A DNA stretch of 64,000 bases from Paracoccus shandongensis (GTDB taxonomy: Bacteria; Pseudomonadota; Alphaproteobacteria; Rhodobacterales; Rhodobacteraceae). A program made the position numbers and the translations under genes. A model generated the notes under the pieces. That model was not told the origin of the DNA, searched no databases, and saw only the letters and a list, made by a program, of their open reading frames with translations. Each line of letters begins with the position of its first letter. The stretch's first letter is position 1. The stretch spans positions 62,001 through 126,000 of the forward strand of contig NZ_JAFLRK010000004.1 of the NCBI RefSeq assembly GCF_017315735.1, in the 5' to 3' direction. Positions 17,307 through 28,887 of the stretch are shown here, piece after piece.

Positions 17307-19127
17307 TCAGCCTTCCGCGCGGGCCTGGCGCTTGCGTTCGTGCGGATCCAGGTGGCGCTTGCGCAGGCGGATGTTCTTGGGCGTCACCTCGACCAGCTCG
17401 TCGTCGTTGACATAGGCGATGGCTTCTTCCAGCGACATGCGGACCGGGGGGGTGAGGCGAACCGCTTCATCCGTGCCGGATGCGCGGACGTTGGTCAGCT
17501 TCTTGCCCTTGAGCGGGTTCACCTCGAGGTCGTTGTCGCGGCTGTGTTCGCCGATGATCATGCCCTGGTACAGCTGTTCCTGGGCGCCGATGAACATCTT
17601 GCCCCGGTCCTCCAGGTTCCACAGCGCATAGGCCACGGACACCCCGTCCTCCATGGAGATCAGCACGCCCTGGCGGCGGCCCTGGATCGCGCCCTTGTAG
17701 GGGGTCCAGCCGTGGAAGATGCGGTTCAGCACGCCGTTGCCGCGCGTGTCGGTCATGAATTCGCCGTGGTATCCGATCAGCCCGCGCGAGGGCACATGGG
17801 CCACGATCCGCGTCTTGCCGACTCCCGCCGGGCGCATGTCCACCATCTCGCCCTTGCGTTCGCCGGTCAGCTTTTCGATCACCACGCCGGTATAGTCGTC
17901 GTCCACGTCGATGATGACTTCCTCGACCGGCTCCATCCGCTGGCCGTTCTCCTCGCGGAAGATCACGCGGGGGCGCGAGATCGAGAGTTCAAAGCCTTCG
18001 CGGCGCATGTTCTCGATCAGGACGCCCATCTGCAATTCGCCCCGGCCCGAGACGACAAAGGCGTCGCCGCCCGGCGTGTCCTCGACCTTGATGGCGACGT
18101 TGACCTCGGCCTCGCGCATCAGGCGTTCGCGGATGACGCGGGACTGGACCTTCTTGCCGTCCTGGCCCGCCAGGGGGCTGTCGTTGATGCCGAAGGTCAC
18201 GCTGATGGTGGGCGGGTCGATGGGCTGCGCGGGCAGGGCGGTGTCCACCTCCAGCGCGCAGATGGTGTCGGCCACGGTGGCCTTGGACATGCCGGCCAGG
18301 GTCACGATGTCACCGGCCTGCGCTTCGTCGATGGGGGTCTGGTTCAGGCCGCGGAAGGCCAGCACCTTGCTGATGCGGAACTGTTCGATCCGCTCGCCGT
18401 CGCGCGACAGCGCCTTGACGGTGTCGCCCGCCTTGGCGCGGCCCGCCTCGACCCGGCCGGTCAGCAGGCGGCCCAGGAAGGGATCGGCGCTGAGCGTGGT
18501 CGCCAGCATCTGGAACGGCTCGCCCGACCGGGCGATCTGCTTGGGCGGCTGGACGTGCTTCAGGATCAGGTCGAACAGCGCCGACATGTCCTTGCGCGGG
18601 CCGTCCAGCGTTTCGTCCGCCCAACCGCCGATGCCGCTGGCATAGACATGGGGAAAGTCAAGCTGTTCGTCATTCGCGCCAAGGTTCGCGAACAGGTCGA
18701 AGACATCGTTCAGCGCATTGTCGGGCTCGGCTGCGGGCTTGTCCACCTTGTTCAGCACCACGATGGGGCGCAGGCCAAGCGCCAGCGCCTTCGAGGTCAC
18801 GAACTTGGTCTGCGGCATCGGCCCTTCGGCGGCATCGACCAGCAGGCAGACGCCATCGACCATGGACAGGATCCGTTCCACCTCGCCGCCGAAGTCGGCG
18901 TGGCCGGGGGTGTCCACGATGTTGATGCGGGTGCCCTTCCATTCGACCGAGGTCGCCTTGGCCAGGATGGTGATGCCGCGTTCGCGTTCGATGTCGTTGC
19001 TGTCCATCGCCCGTTCGGCGACGGCCTGGTTTTCACGGAACGACCCGGACTGGCGCAACAACTGATCGACCAGCGTTGTCTTGCCGTGGTCAACGTGAGC
19101 GATGATGGCGATGTTGCGGATATCCAT
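17307..19127 (-). CDS. typA: ribosome-associated GTPase TypA/BipA
   Basis: 606 residues. Translation-factor GTPase motifs: AHVDHGKTT (G1), RERGITI (G2), DTPGHADF (G3), NKVDKP (G4). An EF-Tu-like beta barrel, EF-G-like domains and the TypA-specific C-terminal domain follow. TypA binds 70S ribosomes and helps 50S assembly and growth in cold or stress. The ATG at 19127 (MDIRNIAI) has AAAAGG upstream, better placed than an in-frame start 15 bases earlier. Confidence 0.97.
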   Translation of the reverse strand: MDIRNIAIIAHVDHGKTTLVDQLLRQSGSFRENQAVAERAMDSNDIERERGITILAKATSVEWKGTRINIVDTPGHADFGGEVERILSMVDGVCLLVDAAEGPMPQTKFVTSKALALGLRPIVVLNKVDKPAAEPDNALNDVFDLFANLGANDEQLDFPHVYASGIGGWADETLDGPRKDMSALFDLILKHVQPPKQIARSGEPFQMLATTLSADPFLGRLLTGRVEAGRAKAGDTVKALSRDGERIEQFRISKVLAFRGLNQTPIDEAQAGDIVTLAGMSKATVADTICALEVDTALPAQPIDPPTISVTFGINDSPLAGQDGKKVQSRVIRERLMREAEVNVAIKVEDTPGGDAFVVSGRGELQMGVLIENMRREGFELSISRPRVIFREENGQRMEPVEEVIIDVDDDYTGVVIEKLTGERKGEMVDMRPAGVGKTRIVAHVPSRGLIGYHGEFMTDTRGNGVLNRIFHGWTPYKGAIQGRRQGVLISMEDGVSVAYALWNLEDRGKMFIGAQEQLYQGMIIGEHSRDNDLEVNPLKGKKLTNVRASGTDEAVRLTPPVRMSLEEAIAYVNDDELVEVTPKNIRLRKRHLDPHERKRQARAEG

Positions 19128-19227
19128 GAGCGACCTTTTCAATTTGGGGCCGCCCTATCGAAACCGCGCCGGAAAGGCCAGATGCAATCGCGGCGCCGTC
19201 CGTCCGGGCTGGCGCCGCCGACCGGCC

Positions 19228-19302
19228 TCAGCGCAGCCCGAGGAAGGACAGGATGAACAGGACGATGACGACCAGGCCGACGATGTAGATGATCGAGTTC
19301 AC
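19228..19302 (-). CDS. 24-residue membrane peptide
   Basis: GTG start with AAGGAG 8 bases upstream. The product is almost entirely one hydrophobic helix ending in LSFLGLR (IIYIVGLVVIVLFILSF). Peptides of this form occur widely in alphaproteobacteria, often annotated only as hypothetical. It lies 100 bases upstream of typA on the same strand. The good ribosome site and hydrophobicity support it; its role is unknown. Confidence 0.55.
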   Translation of the reverse strand: MNSIIYIVGLVVIVLFILSFLGLR

Positions 19303-19444
19303 GGCAATGCTCCTTGCTGTTGACTGCCACGCGCGCATCCCGCAAAGGCGCCGCCTGACCGATGTCCCACGAAGGGATTGTCCGTTCAACAATTTGATCT
19401 GCTTTGGGTTCCACGGGTCCGGCAGCCTTGGCGATCCGGGCCGG

Positions 19445-20200
19445 TCAGGAACGCGGCAGCCAGCCCAGACCCTCGGCCGTCAGCGAGGCGGGATCGTATT
19501 CCGCGCTGACCCACCCCTTGTAGCCGGAATGATCCAGCGCCGCGAAAAAGCCTGGATAGTCGATCATTCCGCCCAGGGGCTCGTGCCGCCCGGGAGCGCC
19601 CGCGATCTGGATATGCCGGACGATGCCCGCGTGCTTGCGCCAGACCGCCATGGCGTCGCCCGTGATCCGCTGGGCGTGATAGGTGTCGAATTGCAGGCCC
19701 AGATTCGGCACCCCGGTCTCGGCGATCAGGTCCGCCGCCAGGTCGAAGTCGGCCAGGAAATAGCCGGGCTGGTCCACGGGGTTCAGCGGCTCGATCGTCA
19801 GGCTGACATGGGGGGCGCGGTCGGCGGCCCAGCGGAGGTTGCGGGCGAAGGTGTCGCGCGCCTGGGGCCCCTGGGCATAGCCTGCCATGATGTGGATGTG
19901 GCGCGGCCGCAGCACGCCCGCAAAGCGCAGCGCCCGGTCGAAGTCGCTGCGGAACCGTTCCTCTCGCCCCGGTTCGGCGGCAAAGCCGCGCGGGCCGCCC
20001 GCCCAGTTCGGGGGCGGCGTGTTCATCAGCACGAAGTCCAGCCCCGCCGCGATGGCCGCGCGGGACAGGTCGCGGGCCGCGAGGTCATAGGGAAACAGGA
20101 TCTCGACCCCCTGGAAGCCCGCGGCGGCGGCGGCCGCGAATCGCTCCAGCATGGGCAGTTCGGTGAACAGCATCGTCAGGTTGGCGGCGAAACGGGGCAT
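19445..20200 (-). CDS. hyi: hydroxypyruvate isomerase-family TIM-barrel protein
   Basis: 251 residues of the xylose-isomerase-like TIM-barrel superfamily, closest in pattern to hydroxypyruvate isomerase. It opens with MPRFAANLTMLFTE, and has the metal-binding glutamates in LTIEPLNP and SAEYDP and the QFDTYHAQ segment. Hyi interconverts hydroxypyruvate and tartronate semialdehyde in glyoxylate metabolism; OtnI-type 2-oxo-tetronate isomerases look alike and cannot be excluded. Its start overlaps the DUF1285 stop (TGATG). Confidence 0.85.
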   Translation of the reverse strand: MPRFAANLTMLFTELPMLERFAAAAAAGFQGVEILFPYDLAARDLSRAAIAAGLDFVLMNTPPPNWAGGPRGFAAEPGREERFRSDFDRALRFAGVLRPRHIHIMAGYAQGPQARDTFARNLRWAADRAPHVSLTIEPLNPVDQPGYFLADFDLAADLIAETGVPNLGLQFDTYHAQRITGDAMAVWRKHAGIVRHIQIAGAPGRHEPLGGMIDYPGFFAALDHSGYKGWVSAEYDPASLTAEGLGWLPRS

Positions 20201-20742
20201 CAGGGCTCCAGCGGGAAGAAGACGCCGCCCGAGCGGATGCCGCTGCGGCCGTCCTGTTCGATGGCGGCATCGGCCAGGCGGTAGAAGGTCTTGCGGTCGA
20301 TCAGCGCCTCCAGCCCCGCGCGGACATGGACATAGGGGCGGGGCTCAACGGCGGTGCCGCGCAGGGTGATGGGGTTCTCCGGCCCCGCCGTCACCCGGTC
20401 GCCGACATTGGTGGTGAAGGTCACGGCGTCGGGCGCGATCTCGGCATCGACCGCGACAAAGGGCGCGTCCACCACGCGGATGCCCACCTTTTCAACGGGT
20501 GTGACCAGGAAGAAGCGGTCGCCCTCGCGCTTCAGGATGGTGGAAAACAGCCGCACCATGGCCGGGCGTCCGATGGGCGTGCCCTGATAGAACCAGGTGC
20601 CGTCGGCGCGGATCTCCATGTCCAGGTCGCCGCAGAAGGGCGGGTTCCACAGATGCACCGGTGGCAGCCCACCCTTGGACGCCTTGCCGGCGGCGGCGGC
20701 AATGCCTTCGGCGCTCACAGCTTTGTCACCGCGATCTGCCAT
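20200..20742 (-). CDS. DUF1285-family protein
   Basis: 180 residues with the DUF1285 signature (HLWNPPFCGDLDMEI, RADGTWFYQGTPIGR, LVTPVEKVGI). Family members are small cytoplasmic two-domain proteins of unknown function, conserved in Proteobacteria. Translationally coupled to the hyi-like gene downstream and divergent from the moxR operon, with about 60 bases between the starts. Confidence 0.9.
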   Translation of the reverse strand: MADRGDKAVSAEGIAAAAGKASKGGLPPVHLWNPPFCGDLDMEIRADGTWFYQGTPIGRPAMVRLFSTILKREGDRFFLVTPVEKVGIRVVDAPFVAVDAEIAPDAVTFTTNVGDRVTAGPENPITLRGTAVEPRPYVHVRAGLEALIDRKTFYRLADAAIEQDGRSGIRSGGVFFPLEP

Positions 20743-20805
20743 TCCCTGTAGTCGCCTTTCGCATATCCTCTTATGGTTCGTCTAAAGCACAGAAGGGGCG
20801 TTGTC

Positions 20806-21813
<1,008 letters not shown>

Positions 21814-21820
21814 GGTTGCC

Positions 21821-22705
21821 TTGAGCGCGTCCCCCGCCGACCTTCGCGCAGCCAACCTCCGTTCCGGGGCGCAAGGGGCAAGCGCGCATCTGCCCGCGCT
21901 GATCCTGTCGGCTGAACGGCTGGCGGCGATGGTTGCCCCCGGCGCGCATGGCTTGCGGCGCGGCGGCCCGGGCGAGGATTTCTGGCAATACCGCCCCGCC
22001 GCCCAGGGCGATTCCGCGCGGTCCATCGACTGGCGCAGGTCCGCCCGGTCGGATGCGCAGTTCGTGCGGGACCGAGAGGCGCAGACGGCGCAGGCCGTGG
22101 GGCTGTGGGTCTCGGCCGGGCAGGGGATGGGCTATTCCGGCGCGCCCGACCGCCCGACCAAGGCGGACCGGGCGCATCTGCTGGCGCTCGCGCTGGCCAT
22201 GGTGCTGCTGCGCGGGGGGGAAAAGGTGGGCCTGCTGGGCCAGCCCGCCCGGGCGGGGCGGGTGCAGGCCGACCGGCTGGCCGAACAGATCGTGGCGCTG
22301 CGCCCGCGTGATGGCGACGGCGACGCGCCCGCGCCCGATCACCTGCGCCCGAACCAGCGGCTGGTGATCCTGTCGGATTTCCTGGACGACCCGGCCTGGG
22401 TCGATGCGCTGCTGGCCCGCGCGGCGGGCATGGGCGTCGGCGGCGTGCTGATGCAGGTGCTGGACCCCGACGAGGAGGTGTTTCCCTATCACGGCGCGGT
22501 CCTGTTCCGCTCTCTGTCGGGCGCGATCCGCCACGACAGCCGCGATGCGGGGGGCCTGCGCGACGCCTATCTGGCGCGGCTTGCCGAACGGCGCGACTGG
22601 CTGCGCCGCCGGGCGGAAGGCGCGGGCTGGCATTTTGGCCATCACACCACCAGCCACGCCCCGGCCGTCGCGCTGAGCTGGCTTTATCAGGTGCTTGCGG
22701 GCTGA
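21821..22705 (+). CDS. DUF58 domain protein
   Basis: 294 residues. It carries the DUF58 signature GEDFWQYRPAAQGDSARSIDWRRSARSD, here read as GEDFWQYRP followed by IDWRRSARS, and a vWA-like C-terminal part (LVILSDFLDD). DUF58 proteins are partners of MoxR ATPases. The start is TTG at 21821 (LSASPADLR). Its stop overlaps the next start (TGATG), so translation is coupled. Confidence 0.9.
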   Translation: MSASPADLRAANLRSGAQGASAHLPALILSAERLAAMVAPGAHGLRRGGPGEDFWQYRPAAQGDSARSIDWRRSARSDAQFVRDREAQTAQAVGLWVSAGQGMGYSGAPDRPTKADRAHLLALALAMVLLRGGEKVGLLGQPARAGRVQADRLAEQIVALRPRDGDGDAPAPDHLRPNQRLVILSDFLDDPAWVDALLARAAGMGVGGVLMQVLDPDEEVFPYHGAVLFRSLSGAIRHDSRDAGGLRDAYLARLAERRDWLRRRAEGAGWHFGHHTTSHAPAVALSWLYQVLAG

Positions 22706-25455
22706 TGTTGATGCTTGGTCCCATAGGCTTCGCGGCCCCCTGGGTGCTGACCGCGCTGATCGCGCTGCCGGTGCTGTGGGTGATCCTGCGCGCCATGCCG
22801 CCCGCGCCGCGCCTTGTGGCGTTCCCCGGCGTGGCGCTCTTGCGCGGGCTGGTGGACCGGGTGCCGGTCGCCCGGCGCACGCCCTGGTGGCTGCTGCTGC
22901 TGCGGCTGGCCGCCGTGGCCGCGCTGATCCTGGCCTTTGCCGGGCCAAGCTGGAAGCCGGTGGTCGCATCCGGCCAGACCGGCCCCTTGCTGGTGGTGCT
23001 GGACGCGGGCTGGTCCGCCGCCCCCGACTGGCCCGCCCGCCTGACCCGGGCCGAATCCGCCCTGACGGATGCCGCGGCCGAGGGCCGCCCCGCCGCCCTG
23101 CTGCTGGCCGATGGACGCGCGGTGCCGGGCGCGCTGCCCTTCGCCCCCGCCGATACGCTGCTGGCACGCCTGCGGGCCGCGCAGCCGGTATCCTGGGCGA
23201 CCGGCCTGCCTGACGATCCCGCCGCCGCCCTGGCCGCCGCGCCTGACGGCACGCTGGAAACGCTGTGGATCGCCGACGGGCTGGATCACCCGAACCGCGC
23301 CGCCTGGCTGTCCGCGCTGACGGATCGCGGGACCGTCACGGTTGTTCCGCCTGCCCGCGCCGTCCGGTCGCTGTCGCTGCACGCGGGCGACACGCCCTCG
23401 CTGACGCTGGCGGCGATGGACGAGGCCGCGCCCGCGATCCTGGCCATCGGCCCCGATCCGCAGGGCGTCGAACGCGAACTGGCCCGCCTGATCCCCGGCG
23501 ATGCCGCCACCGCCGCCGGGATCACCACCCGCCCCGTGGCCATCGACCTGCCCCCGGAACTGCGCAACCGCATCACCCGCTTCCAGATCGAGGGCGAGGC
23601 CCATGCCGGGGCCGTGGTTCTGGCCGACGACCGCGTGAAGCGCCGCAAGGTCGGGCTTGTGGGCGATGCCGACCGCCAGGCCGAGGGGCAGGAACTGCTG
23701 TCGCAATTGCATTACCTGCGCCGCGCATTGACGCCCACGACCGACCTGGTCGAGGGCGGCCTGGGCGACGTGCTGGACAGCGCGCCCGACGTGATCGTGC
23801 TGGCCGACCAGGTGGACCTGGCCGAGGCAGGCGACCTGGCGGCTTGGGTGGACGACGGCGGGCTGCTGATCCGCTTCGCCGGGCCGCGCATGGCCGCGTT
23901 CGAGGATCTGCAGAACGAACCGCTGTTGCCGGTCGCCCTGCGCCAGGGCGGGCGCGACATCGGCGGCGCGCTGTCCTGGGGCGATCCGCGCGCCATCCTG
24001 CCCTTTGCGGCGAACGGCGTCTTCGCGGGCCTCACCCCGCCCGGCGATGTGGCGATCCGCGCGCAACTGATGGCGCAGCCCGCGCCCGATCTGGCGGAAA
24101 AGACCTTGGCCTCGCTGACGGACAACACGCCGCTGGTCACGCGCGCCCGCGCGGGGCAGGGGCAGGTGGTGCTGTTCCACGTCACCGCCAACGCGGAATG
24201 GTCGAACCTGCCGATCTCGGGTCTGTTCGTGGACATGCTGGACCGCCTGGTCCAGACCGCCCGCGTCTCGCCTGCCGCCAGGCAGGCGGACGACCGCGAC
24301 CAGCCCTTCTGGACGCCGGAAACCGTGCTGGACGGCTTCGGCCGCGCACAGCCCGCCGAGGGGCTGGCCCCGGTGCCTGCCGCAGACCTGGGGCTTGGCC
24401 CCGGCCCGGACCGCCCGGCGGGCATCTATGCCGCAGGCGACCGGCGCGTGGCGCTGAACGCGGGCGGGCCGCTGGCGCGGGCCGACTGGCCGGGTGCCAC
24501 CGTCGAGGCGACCGGCACCACCGGCGGGCGCGACGTGAAGGGACCGTTGCTGGCGCTCGCCGCGCTGATCCTGGCGCTGGACGCGCTTGGGTCCGCCGCG
24601 CTGGTCCGCGGCGGGCGGGTCGCGGCGGCCCTGCTGCTGGCGCTGCTGGTCCAGCCCGTGCCGCCCGCTGCCGCGCAGGAGGTGAACCCCGAACTGGCCC
24701 GCGCCGCCAACGAGGTCGCGTTGGCCTATGTCGTGACAGGCGATGCCCGTGTGGACGAGGCGTCCCGCGAAGGCCTGCGTGGCTTGTCGATGGTGCTGGC
24801 GCAGCGCACCTCGGTCGAGCCGGGGGAACCTGTGGCGGTCGAACTGGACGATGACGACCTGTCGATGCTGACGATGCTGTATTGGCCGATCACCGACACG
24901 CAGCCGCCGCCCTCGCCCCAGGCATACGTGCGGCTGAACCACTTCATGCGGTCAGGGGGCATGATCCTGTTCGACACGCGCGACGGCGATGTCGCGGGCG
25001 TGGGGGGGCCTGACATGTCGCAGGCCTTGCAGGCGCTGGCCTCGCCCCTGGAAATCCCGCCCTTGTCGCCCATCCCGCAGGATCACGTCCTGACCCGCAG
25101 CTTTTACCTGCTGTCGGATTTCCCGGGCCGCTGGCAGGGCAACCCCGTCTGGCTGGAGGCGCCCCCGGCAGGCGCCGAGGCGGCCGAGGGCGTGCCCTTC
25201 CGGCAGTTGAACGACGGCGTCAGCCCGGTCGTCATCGGCGGCAATTCCTGGGCCGAGGCCTGGGCCGTCGATGAAAACGGCTTTCCCGCCTATCCCATCG
25301 GCCGGGGATGGGAAGGAGAGCAGCAGCGCGAGATGGCCTTCCGCTTTGGCGTGAACCTGATGATGTATGTCCTGACGGGGAACTACAAATCCGACCAGGT
25401 GCATGTTCCCGCCCTTTTGGACCGGATGCGGGTCGAGGAGATGCTTGGCCCGTGA
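22705..25455 (+). CDS. BatA-like membrane protein with DUF4159 domain
   Basis: 916 residues. Two N-terminal helices (about 8-28 and 60-80) match the aerotolerance/BatA N-terminal domain. A large extracytoplasmic vWA-like middle follows, then another helix near 620-655 and a C-terminal DUF4159 domain (FMRSGGMILFDTRDGD, MYVLTGNYKSDQVH). It probably forms an envelope complex assembled by the MoxR ATPase. The stop overlaps the next GTG start. Confidence 0.88.
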   Translation: MLMLGPIGFAAPWVLTALIALPVLWVILRAMPPAPRLVAFPGVALLRGLVDRVPVARRTPWWLLLLRLAAVAALILAFAGPSWKPVVASGQTGPLLVVLDAGWSAAPDWPARLTRAESALTDAAAEGRPAALLLADGRAVPGALPFAPADTLLARLRAAQPVSWATGLPDDPAAALAAAPDGTLETLWIADGLDHPNRAAWLSALTDRGTVTVVPPARAVRSLSLHAGDTPSLTLAAMDEAAPAILAIGPDPQGVERELARLIPGDAATAAGITTRPVAIDLPPELRNRITRFQIEGEAHAGAVVLADDRVKRRKVGLVGDADRQAEGQELLSQLHYLRRALTPTTDLVEGGLGDVLDSAPDVIVLADQVDLAEAGDLAAWVDDGGLLIRFAGPRMAAFEDLQNEPLLPVALRQGGRDIGGALSWGDPRAILPFAANGVFAGLTPPGDVAIRAQLMAQPAPDLAEKTLASLTDNTPLVTRARAGQGQVVLFHVTANAEWSNLPISGLFVDMLDRLVQTARVSPAARQADDRDQPFWTPETVLDGFGRAQPAEGLAPVPAADLGLGPGPDRPAGIYAAGDRRVALNAGGPLARADWPGATVEATGTTGGRDVKGPLLALAALILALDALGSAALVRGGRVAAALLLALLVQPVPPAAAQEVNPELARAANEVALAYVVTGDARVDEASREGLRGLSMVLAQRTSVEPGEPVAVELDDDDLSMLTMLYWPITDTQPPPSPQAYVRLNHFMRSGGMILFDTRDGDVAGVGGPDMSQALQALASPLEIPPLSPIPQDHVLTRSFYLLSDFPGRWQGNPVWLEAPPAGAEAAEGVPFRQLNDGVSPVVIGGNSWAEAWAVDENGFPAYPIGRGWEGEQQREMAFRFGVNLMMYVLTGNYKSDQVHVPALLDRMRVEEMLGP

Positions 25456-27572
25456 CCCAGTTGCGCTTCGACCCCCTGTTGCCCCCTTGGGCCATCGCCG
25501 CGCTGGCCGCGCTTGCCCTGCTGGTCGCGGGCTTCGCGCTGTGGCGGGGCTTGCGGGGTTGGGGCTGGCGCGGGCTTGCCGGGCTTGCCGCCGCGCTGGC
25601 CCTGGCCGGGCCTGCGCTGGAAATCGGCAGCCGCACCGGCCTGTCGGATATCGTGATCCTGATCGACGACCGTTCCGCCAGCCAGACCCTGCCGGAACGG
25701 ACCGCCCAGGCGGACGGGGCCGTCGATGCGTTGACCCGCCAGATCGCCGCGCTGCCCAACACCGAACTGCGCCGCGTCACGGTGGGCGACAACGACGACG
25801 GCACCTTGCTGGCGACGGAAATGGCCCGCGCCATCGCCGCCGAACCCGAAACCCGGCTGGCGGGCGTGATCGCCGTCACCGACGGGCGGCTGCACGACCC
25901 CGCCATGCTGCCCGCCTCGGTTCCCGCCCCGGTCCATGTCCTGCTGACCGGCAGGCCCCAGGATTGGGACCGCCGCCTGGTGATCAAGGAAGCCCCCGCC
26001 TTCGGCCTGATCGACCAGGAGGTCACCATCCGCCTGCAGGTCGAGGACCAGGGCAACGTCCCCCCCGAAGCCCGGACCGGATCCGTCAACCTGCGCCTGT
26101 CGCTCGACGGAGAGGATGAGCAGGTGGTGGCCGTCCCCCTGGGCCAGCCGATCAGCCTGCCCCTGACGCTGGATCATGCGGGCCAGAACGTCGTGCAGAT
26201 CGCCTTTGACGCGCCCGAAGGTGGCGAGCTGACCGACCGCAACAACGCCGCCGCCATCAGCATCAACGGCGTGCGCGACCGCCTGCGCGTGCTGCTGGTC
26301 TCGGGCGAACCCCACGCGGGCGAACGGACCTGGCGCAACCTGCTGAAATCGGATGCGGCGGTCGATCTGATCCACTTCACCATCCTGCGCCCGCCCGACA
26401 AGTCCGACGGCGTGCCGGTCAACGAACTGTCGCTGATCGCCTTTCCGACCCAGGAACTGTTCATGGAGCGGATCGAGGATTTCGACCTCATCATCTTCGA
26501 CCGCTACAGCGTCCGGGGCATCCTGCCGCCGGATTACTATGCCAACATCGCCCGCTATGTCGAAGACGGCGGCGCGATCCTGGTGTCCGCCGGGCCGGAA
26601 ATGGCGGGGGTCGAGAGCCTCTACCTGTCGCCCCTGGGCCGCATCCTGCCCGCGCGCCCGACAGGGCAGGTGCTGGAGGAACCCTATCTGCCGCGCCTGA
26701 CCGAGGACGGGCGGCGCCATCCCGTCACCGCTGGCCTGCCGGGTGGCGAGGGCGAGGATCCGACCTGGGGCCGCTGGCTGCGCATGGCCACCGTGACGCC
26801 CGATCCCGGCGCGCAGGTCGCCATGACCGGCGTGGACGACCAGCCGCTGCTGATCCTCGATCGCGTGGGAAAGGGGCGGGTGGCGCTGCTCACCTCGGAC
26901 CAGGTGTGGCTCTGGGGGCGCGGGTTCGAGGGCGGCGGGCCGCAACTGGAACTGCTGCGCCGCATCGCCCATTGGTCGATGAAGGAGCCCGAGCTTGAGG
27001 AGGAGGCGCTGCTGGCCGATGTCTCGGGCGACTTGGCCGTCCGCTTCACCCGCCGCACCATGGCCGACAGCACGGGTCCGCTGATCGTGACCCGCCCCGA
27101 TGGCGGGACCGAGGAGGTTGCGCTGGCCCCCGCCGGGCCGGGCCGCTTCACCGCCGACTGGACCGCGCCGGAACCGGGCCTCTACCGTTTGCAGGACGGC
27201 GATCTGCGCCGCGTGCTGGCGCTTGGCCCCGCCGCCCCGCGAGAGTTCGAGCAGACCGTGGCCGATGCCGCGGCGCTTCAACCCCTGGTCCAGGCCACCG
27301 GCGGGGGCGTCGTGACCCTGTCGGATGGGGTGCCCGACCTGCGGACCGTGGCGCCGGGACGAACGGCGCATGGCAGCGCGGGCCTTGGCGACTGGATCGC
27401 CATCACCCCGCGCGAGGCCGCATCCGTCACCGGGCTGGAACGCCGGCCGCTGCTGCCCGGCTGGGCCTGGCTTTTGCTGGTGGCGGGCCTGATCCTGACC
27501 GGCTGGCTGCGCGAGGGACGCGCAGGCCGGGGCAGCGGAGGGACGCCGAGGGCCGGGGCAGCCGCCCCCTGA
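25452..27572 (+). CDS. membrane protein with vWA-like and glutamine-amidotransferase-like regions
   Basis: 706 residues. Two N-terminal helices (WAIAALAALALLVAGF and a second at about 35-55) are followed by a vWA-like domain beginning DIVILIDDRSASQ. A class I glutamine amidotransferase-like fold comes next (LRVLLVSGEPHAGERTW, DLIIFDRY), and a C-terminal helix (LLPGWAWLLLVAGLIL). Such proteins form the last gene of MoxR/DUF58/DUF4159 operons. The start is the GTG at 25452, overlapping the previous stop. Confidence 0.85.
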   Translation: MTQLRFDPLLPPWAIAALAALALLVAGFALWRGLRGWGWRGLAGLAAALALAGPALEIGSRTGLSDIVILIDDRSASQTLPERTAQADGAVDALTRQIAALPNTELRRVTVGDNDDGTLLATEMARAIAAEPETRLAGVIAVTDGRLHDPAMLPASVPAPVHVLLTGRPQDWDRRLVIKEAPAFGLIDQEVTIRLQVEDQGNVPPEARTGSVNLRLSLDGEDEQVVAVPLGQPISLPLTLDHAGQNVVQIAFDAPEGGELTDRNNAAAISINGVRDRLRVLLVSGEPHAGERTWRNLLKSDAAVDLIHFTILRPPDKSDGVPVNELSLIAFPTQELFMERIEDFDLIIFDRYSVRGILPPDYYANIARYVEDGGAILVSAGPEMAGVESLYLSPLGRILPARPTGQVLEEPYLPRLTEDGRRHPVTAGLPGGEGEDPTWGRWLRMATVTPDPGAQVAMTGVDDQPLLILDRVGKGRVALLTSDQVWLWGRGFEGGGPQLELLRRIAHWSMKEPELEEEALLADVSGDLAVRFTRRTMADSTGPLIVTRPDGGTEEVALAPAGPGRFTADWTAPEPGLYRLQDGDLRRVLALGPAAPREFEQTVADAAALQPLVQATGGGVVTLSDGVPDLRTVAPGRTAHGSAGLGDWIAITPREAASVTGLERRPLLPGWAWLLLVAGLILTGWLREGRAGRGSGGTPRAGAAAP

Positions 27573-27632
27573 TCGGCTTGCCAACGGGCTAGCGCATTGC
27601 TAACCGGAACAAAACGTCCCGAAGGAACGCCC

Positions 27633-28112
27633 ATGGCCGAAGAAACGCGCGCCCCCGCCCCTTATACCGAGGCCGACCTGTCGCTGATCAAGCGCATCAT
27701 TCCGCACCGCTATCCCTTCCTGTTCATCGACAAGGTGCGCGACATCGTGCCCCACGAAGGCGGCGTCGGCATCAAGATGGTCACCTGCAACGAGCCGCAT
27801 TTCCAGGGCCACTTCCCCGACGAACCCGTCATGCCCGGCGTCACCATCGTCGAGGCGATGGCCCAGACATCCGCCGTGATCGTCGGCATCAGCATGAACA
27901 TCATCGACAAGCCGCTGGCGACCTATTTCATGGGCATCGACAAGTGCAAGTTCCGCCGCATGGTCGTGCCGGGCGACATGCTGGAGCTGCATTGCAAGGC
28001 CCTGCGCGGCGGCGGCAAGATCTGGAAGTTCGAGGGCCGCGCCCTGGTGGACGGCCAGCTTTGCGCCTCCGCCGAATTCACCGCCATGATGGCGCTGAAG
28101 GCCGATGAGTGA
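27633..28112 (+). CDS. fabZ: 3-hydroxyacyl-ACP dehydratase FabZ
   Basis: 159 residues, hot-dog fold. The catalytic [10 protein letters not shown] segment with the His and the nearby Glu (VTIVEAMAQ) is intact. It dehydrates 3-hydroxyacyl-ACP in fatty acid synthesis and shares the hydroxyacyl-ACP pool with LpxA. The ATG at 27633 has GAAGGAA upstream. It overlaps lpxA by 8 bases. The usual upstream lpxD is absent; the MoxR operon ends 60 bases before. Confidence 0.97.
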   Translation: MAEETRAPAPYTEADLSLIKRIIPHRYPFLFIDKVRDIVPHEGGVGIKMVTCNEPHFQGHFPDEPVMPGVTIVEAMAQTSAVIVGISMNIIDKPLATYFMGIDKCKFRRMVVPGDMLELHCKALRGGGKIWKFEGRALVDGQLCASAEFTAMMALKADE

Positions 28113-28887
28113 CATTCATCCCTCGGCCATCATCGAGGACGGCGCGCAGATCGGCGCGGGCGTCCAGGTCGGGCCCTTTTGCGTGATAGGCCCCAGGGTG
28201 CGGCTGGCCGACGGGGTGGTGCTGAAATCCCACGTCGCCATCGCCGGGGACACAACGGTCGGCGAGGGCACGGTGGTCTTTCCCTTCGCCTCGATCGGCG
28301 AGGTGCCGCAGGATCTGAAATTCAAGGGCGAGGACGTGCGGCTGGAGATCGGCGCGCGCAACCGCATCCGCGAATATGTCACCATGAACCCGGGCACCCA
28401 GGGCGGCGGCGGCGTCACCCGCGTGGGCGATGACGGGCTGTTCATGGCGGGTTGCCATGTGGGCCACGATTGCCAGCTTGGCGACCGGGTGATCCTGGTC
28501 AACAACGCCTCGCTTGCCGGGCATTGCCACCTGGACGATGACGTGATCGTGGGCGGGCTGTCGGGCGTGCATCAGTTCGTCCGTATCGGACGCGGCGCGA
28601 TGATCGGTGCGGTGACGATGGTGACGGCGGACGTGATCCCCTATGGGTTGGTGCAGGGGCCGCGTGGGCATCTGGACGGACTGAACCTTGTAGGGCTGAA
28701 GCGCCGGGGGGCCAGCCGGGCCGAGATCCACGAGTTGCGCGAGATGCTGGACCGGCTGGGCGGCGGCAGTTTCCGCGACACCGCCCGCCACCTGGCCGAG
28801 GGCGAGACGGGCGCGATGGTCCGCGACGTGCTGGACTTCATCCTCGGCCCGTCCGACCGCAGCTTCCTGACCCCGAAGCCCGCATGA
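28105..28887 (+). CDS. lpxA: acyl-ACP--UDP-N-acetylglucosamine O-acyltransferase
   Basis: 260 residues, a left-handed beta helix of hexapeptide repeats ([14 protein letters not shown] onward) with the catalytic histidine in CHVGHDC and a helical C-terminal tail. First step of lipid A synthesis. Overlaps fabZ at its start and lpxI at its end (ATGA). Confidence 0.97.
   Translation: MSDIHPSAIIEDGAQIGAGVQVGPFCVIGPRVRLADGVVLKSHVAIAGDTTVGEGTVVFPFASIGEVPQDLKFKGEDVRLEIGARNRIREYVTMNPGTQGGGGVTRVGDDGLFMAGCHVGHDCQLGDRVILVNNASLAGHCHLDDDVIVGGLSGVHQFVRIGRGAMIGAVTMVTADVIPYGLVQGPRGHLDGLNLVGLKRRGASRAEIHELREMLDRLGGGSFRDTARHLAEGETGAMVRDVLDFILGPSDRSFLTPKPA

Noticed and set aside
17286-19256. A 656-codon open frame opposite typA
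   Set aside because: Pure antisense shadow of a highly conserved GTPase; no motif and no ribosome site. The same holds for long frames opposite gyrA (8,091-9,497) and ahcY (14,705-16,267).
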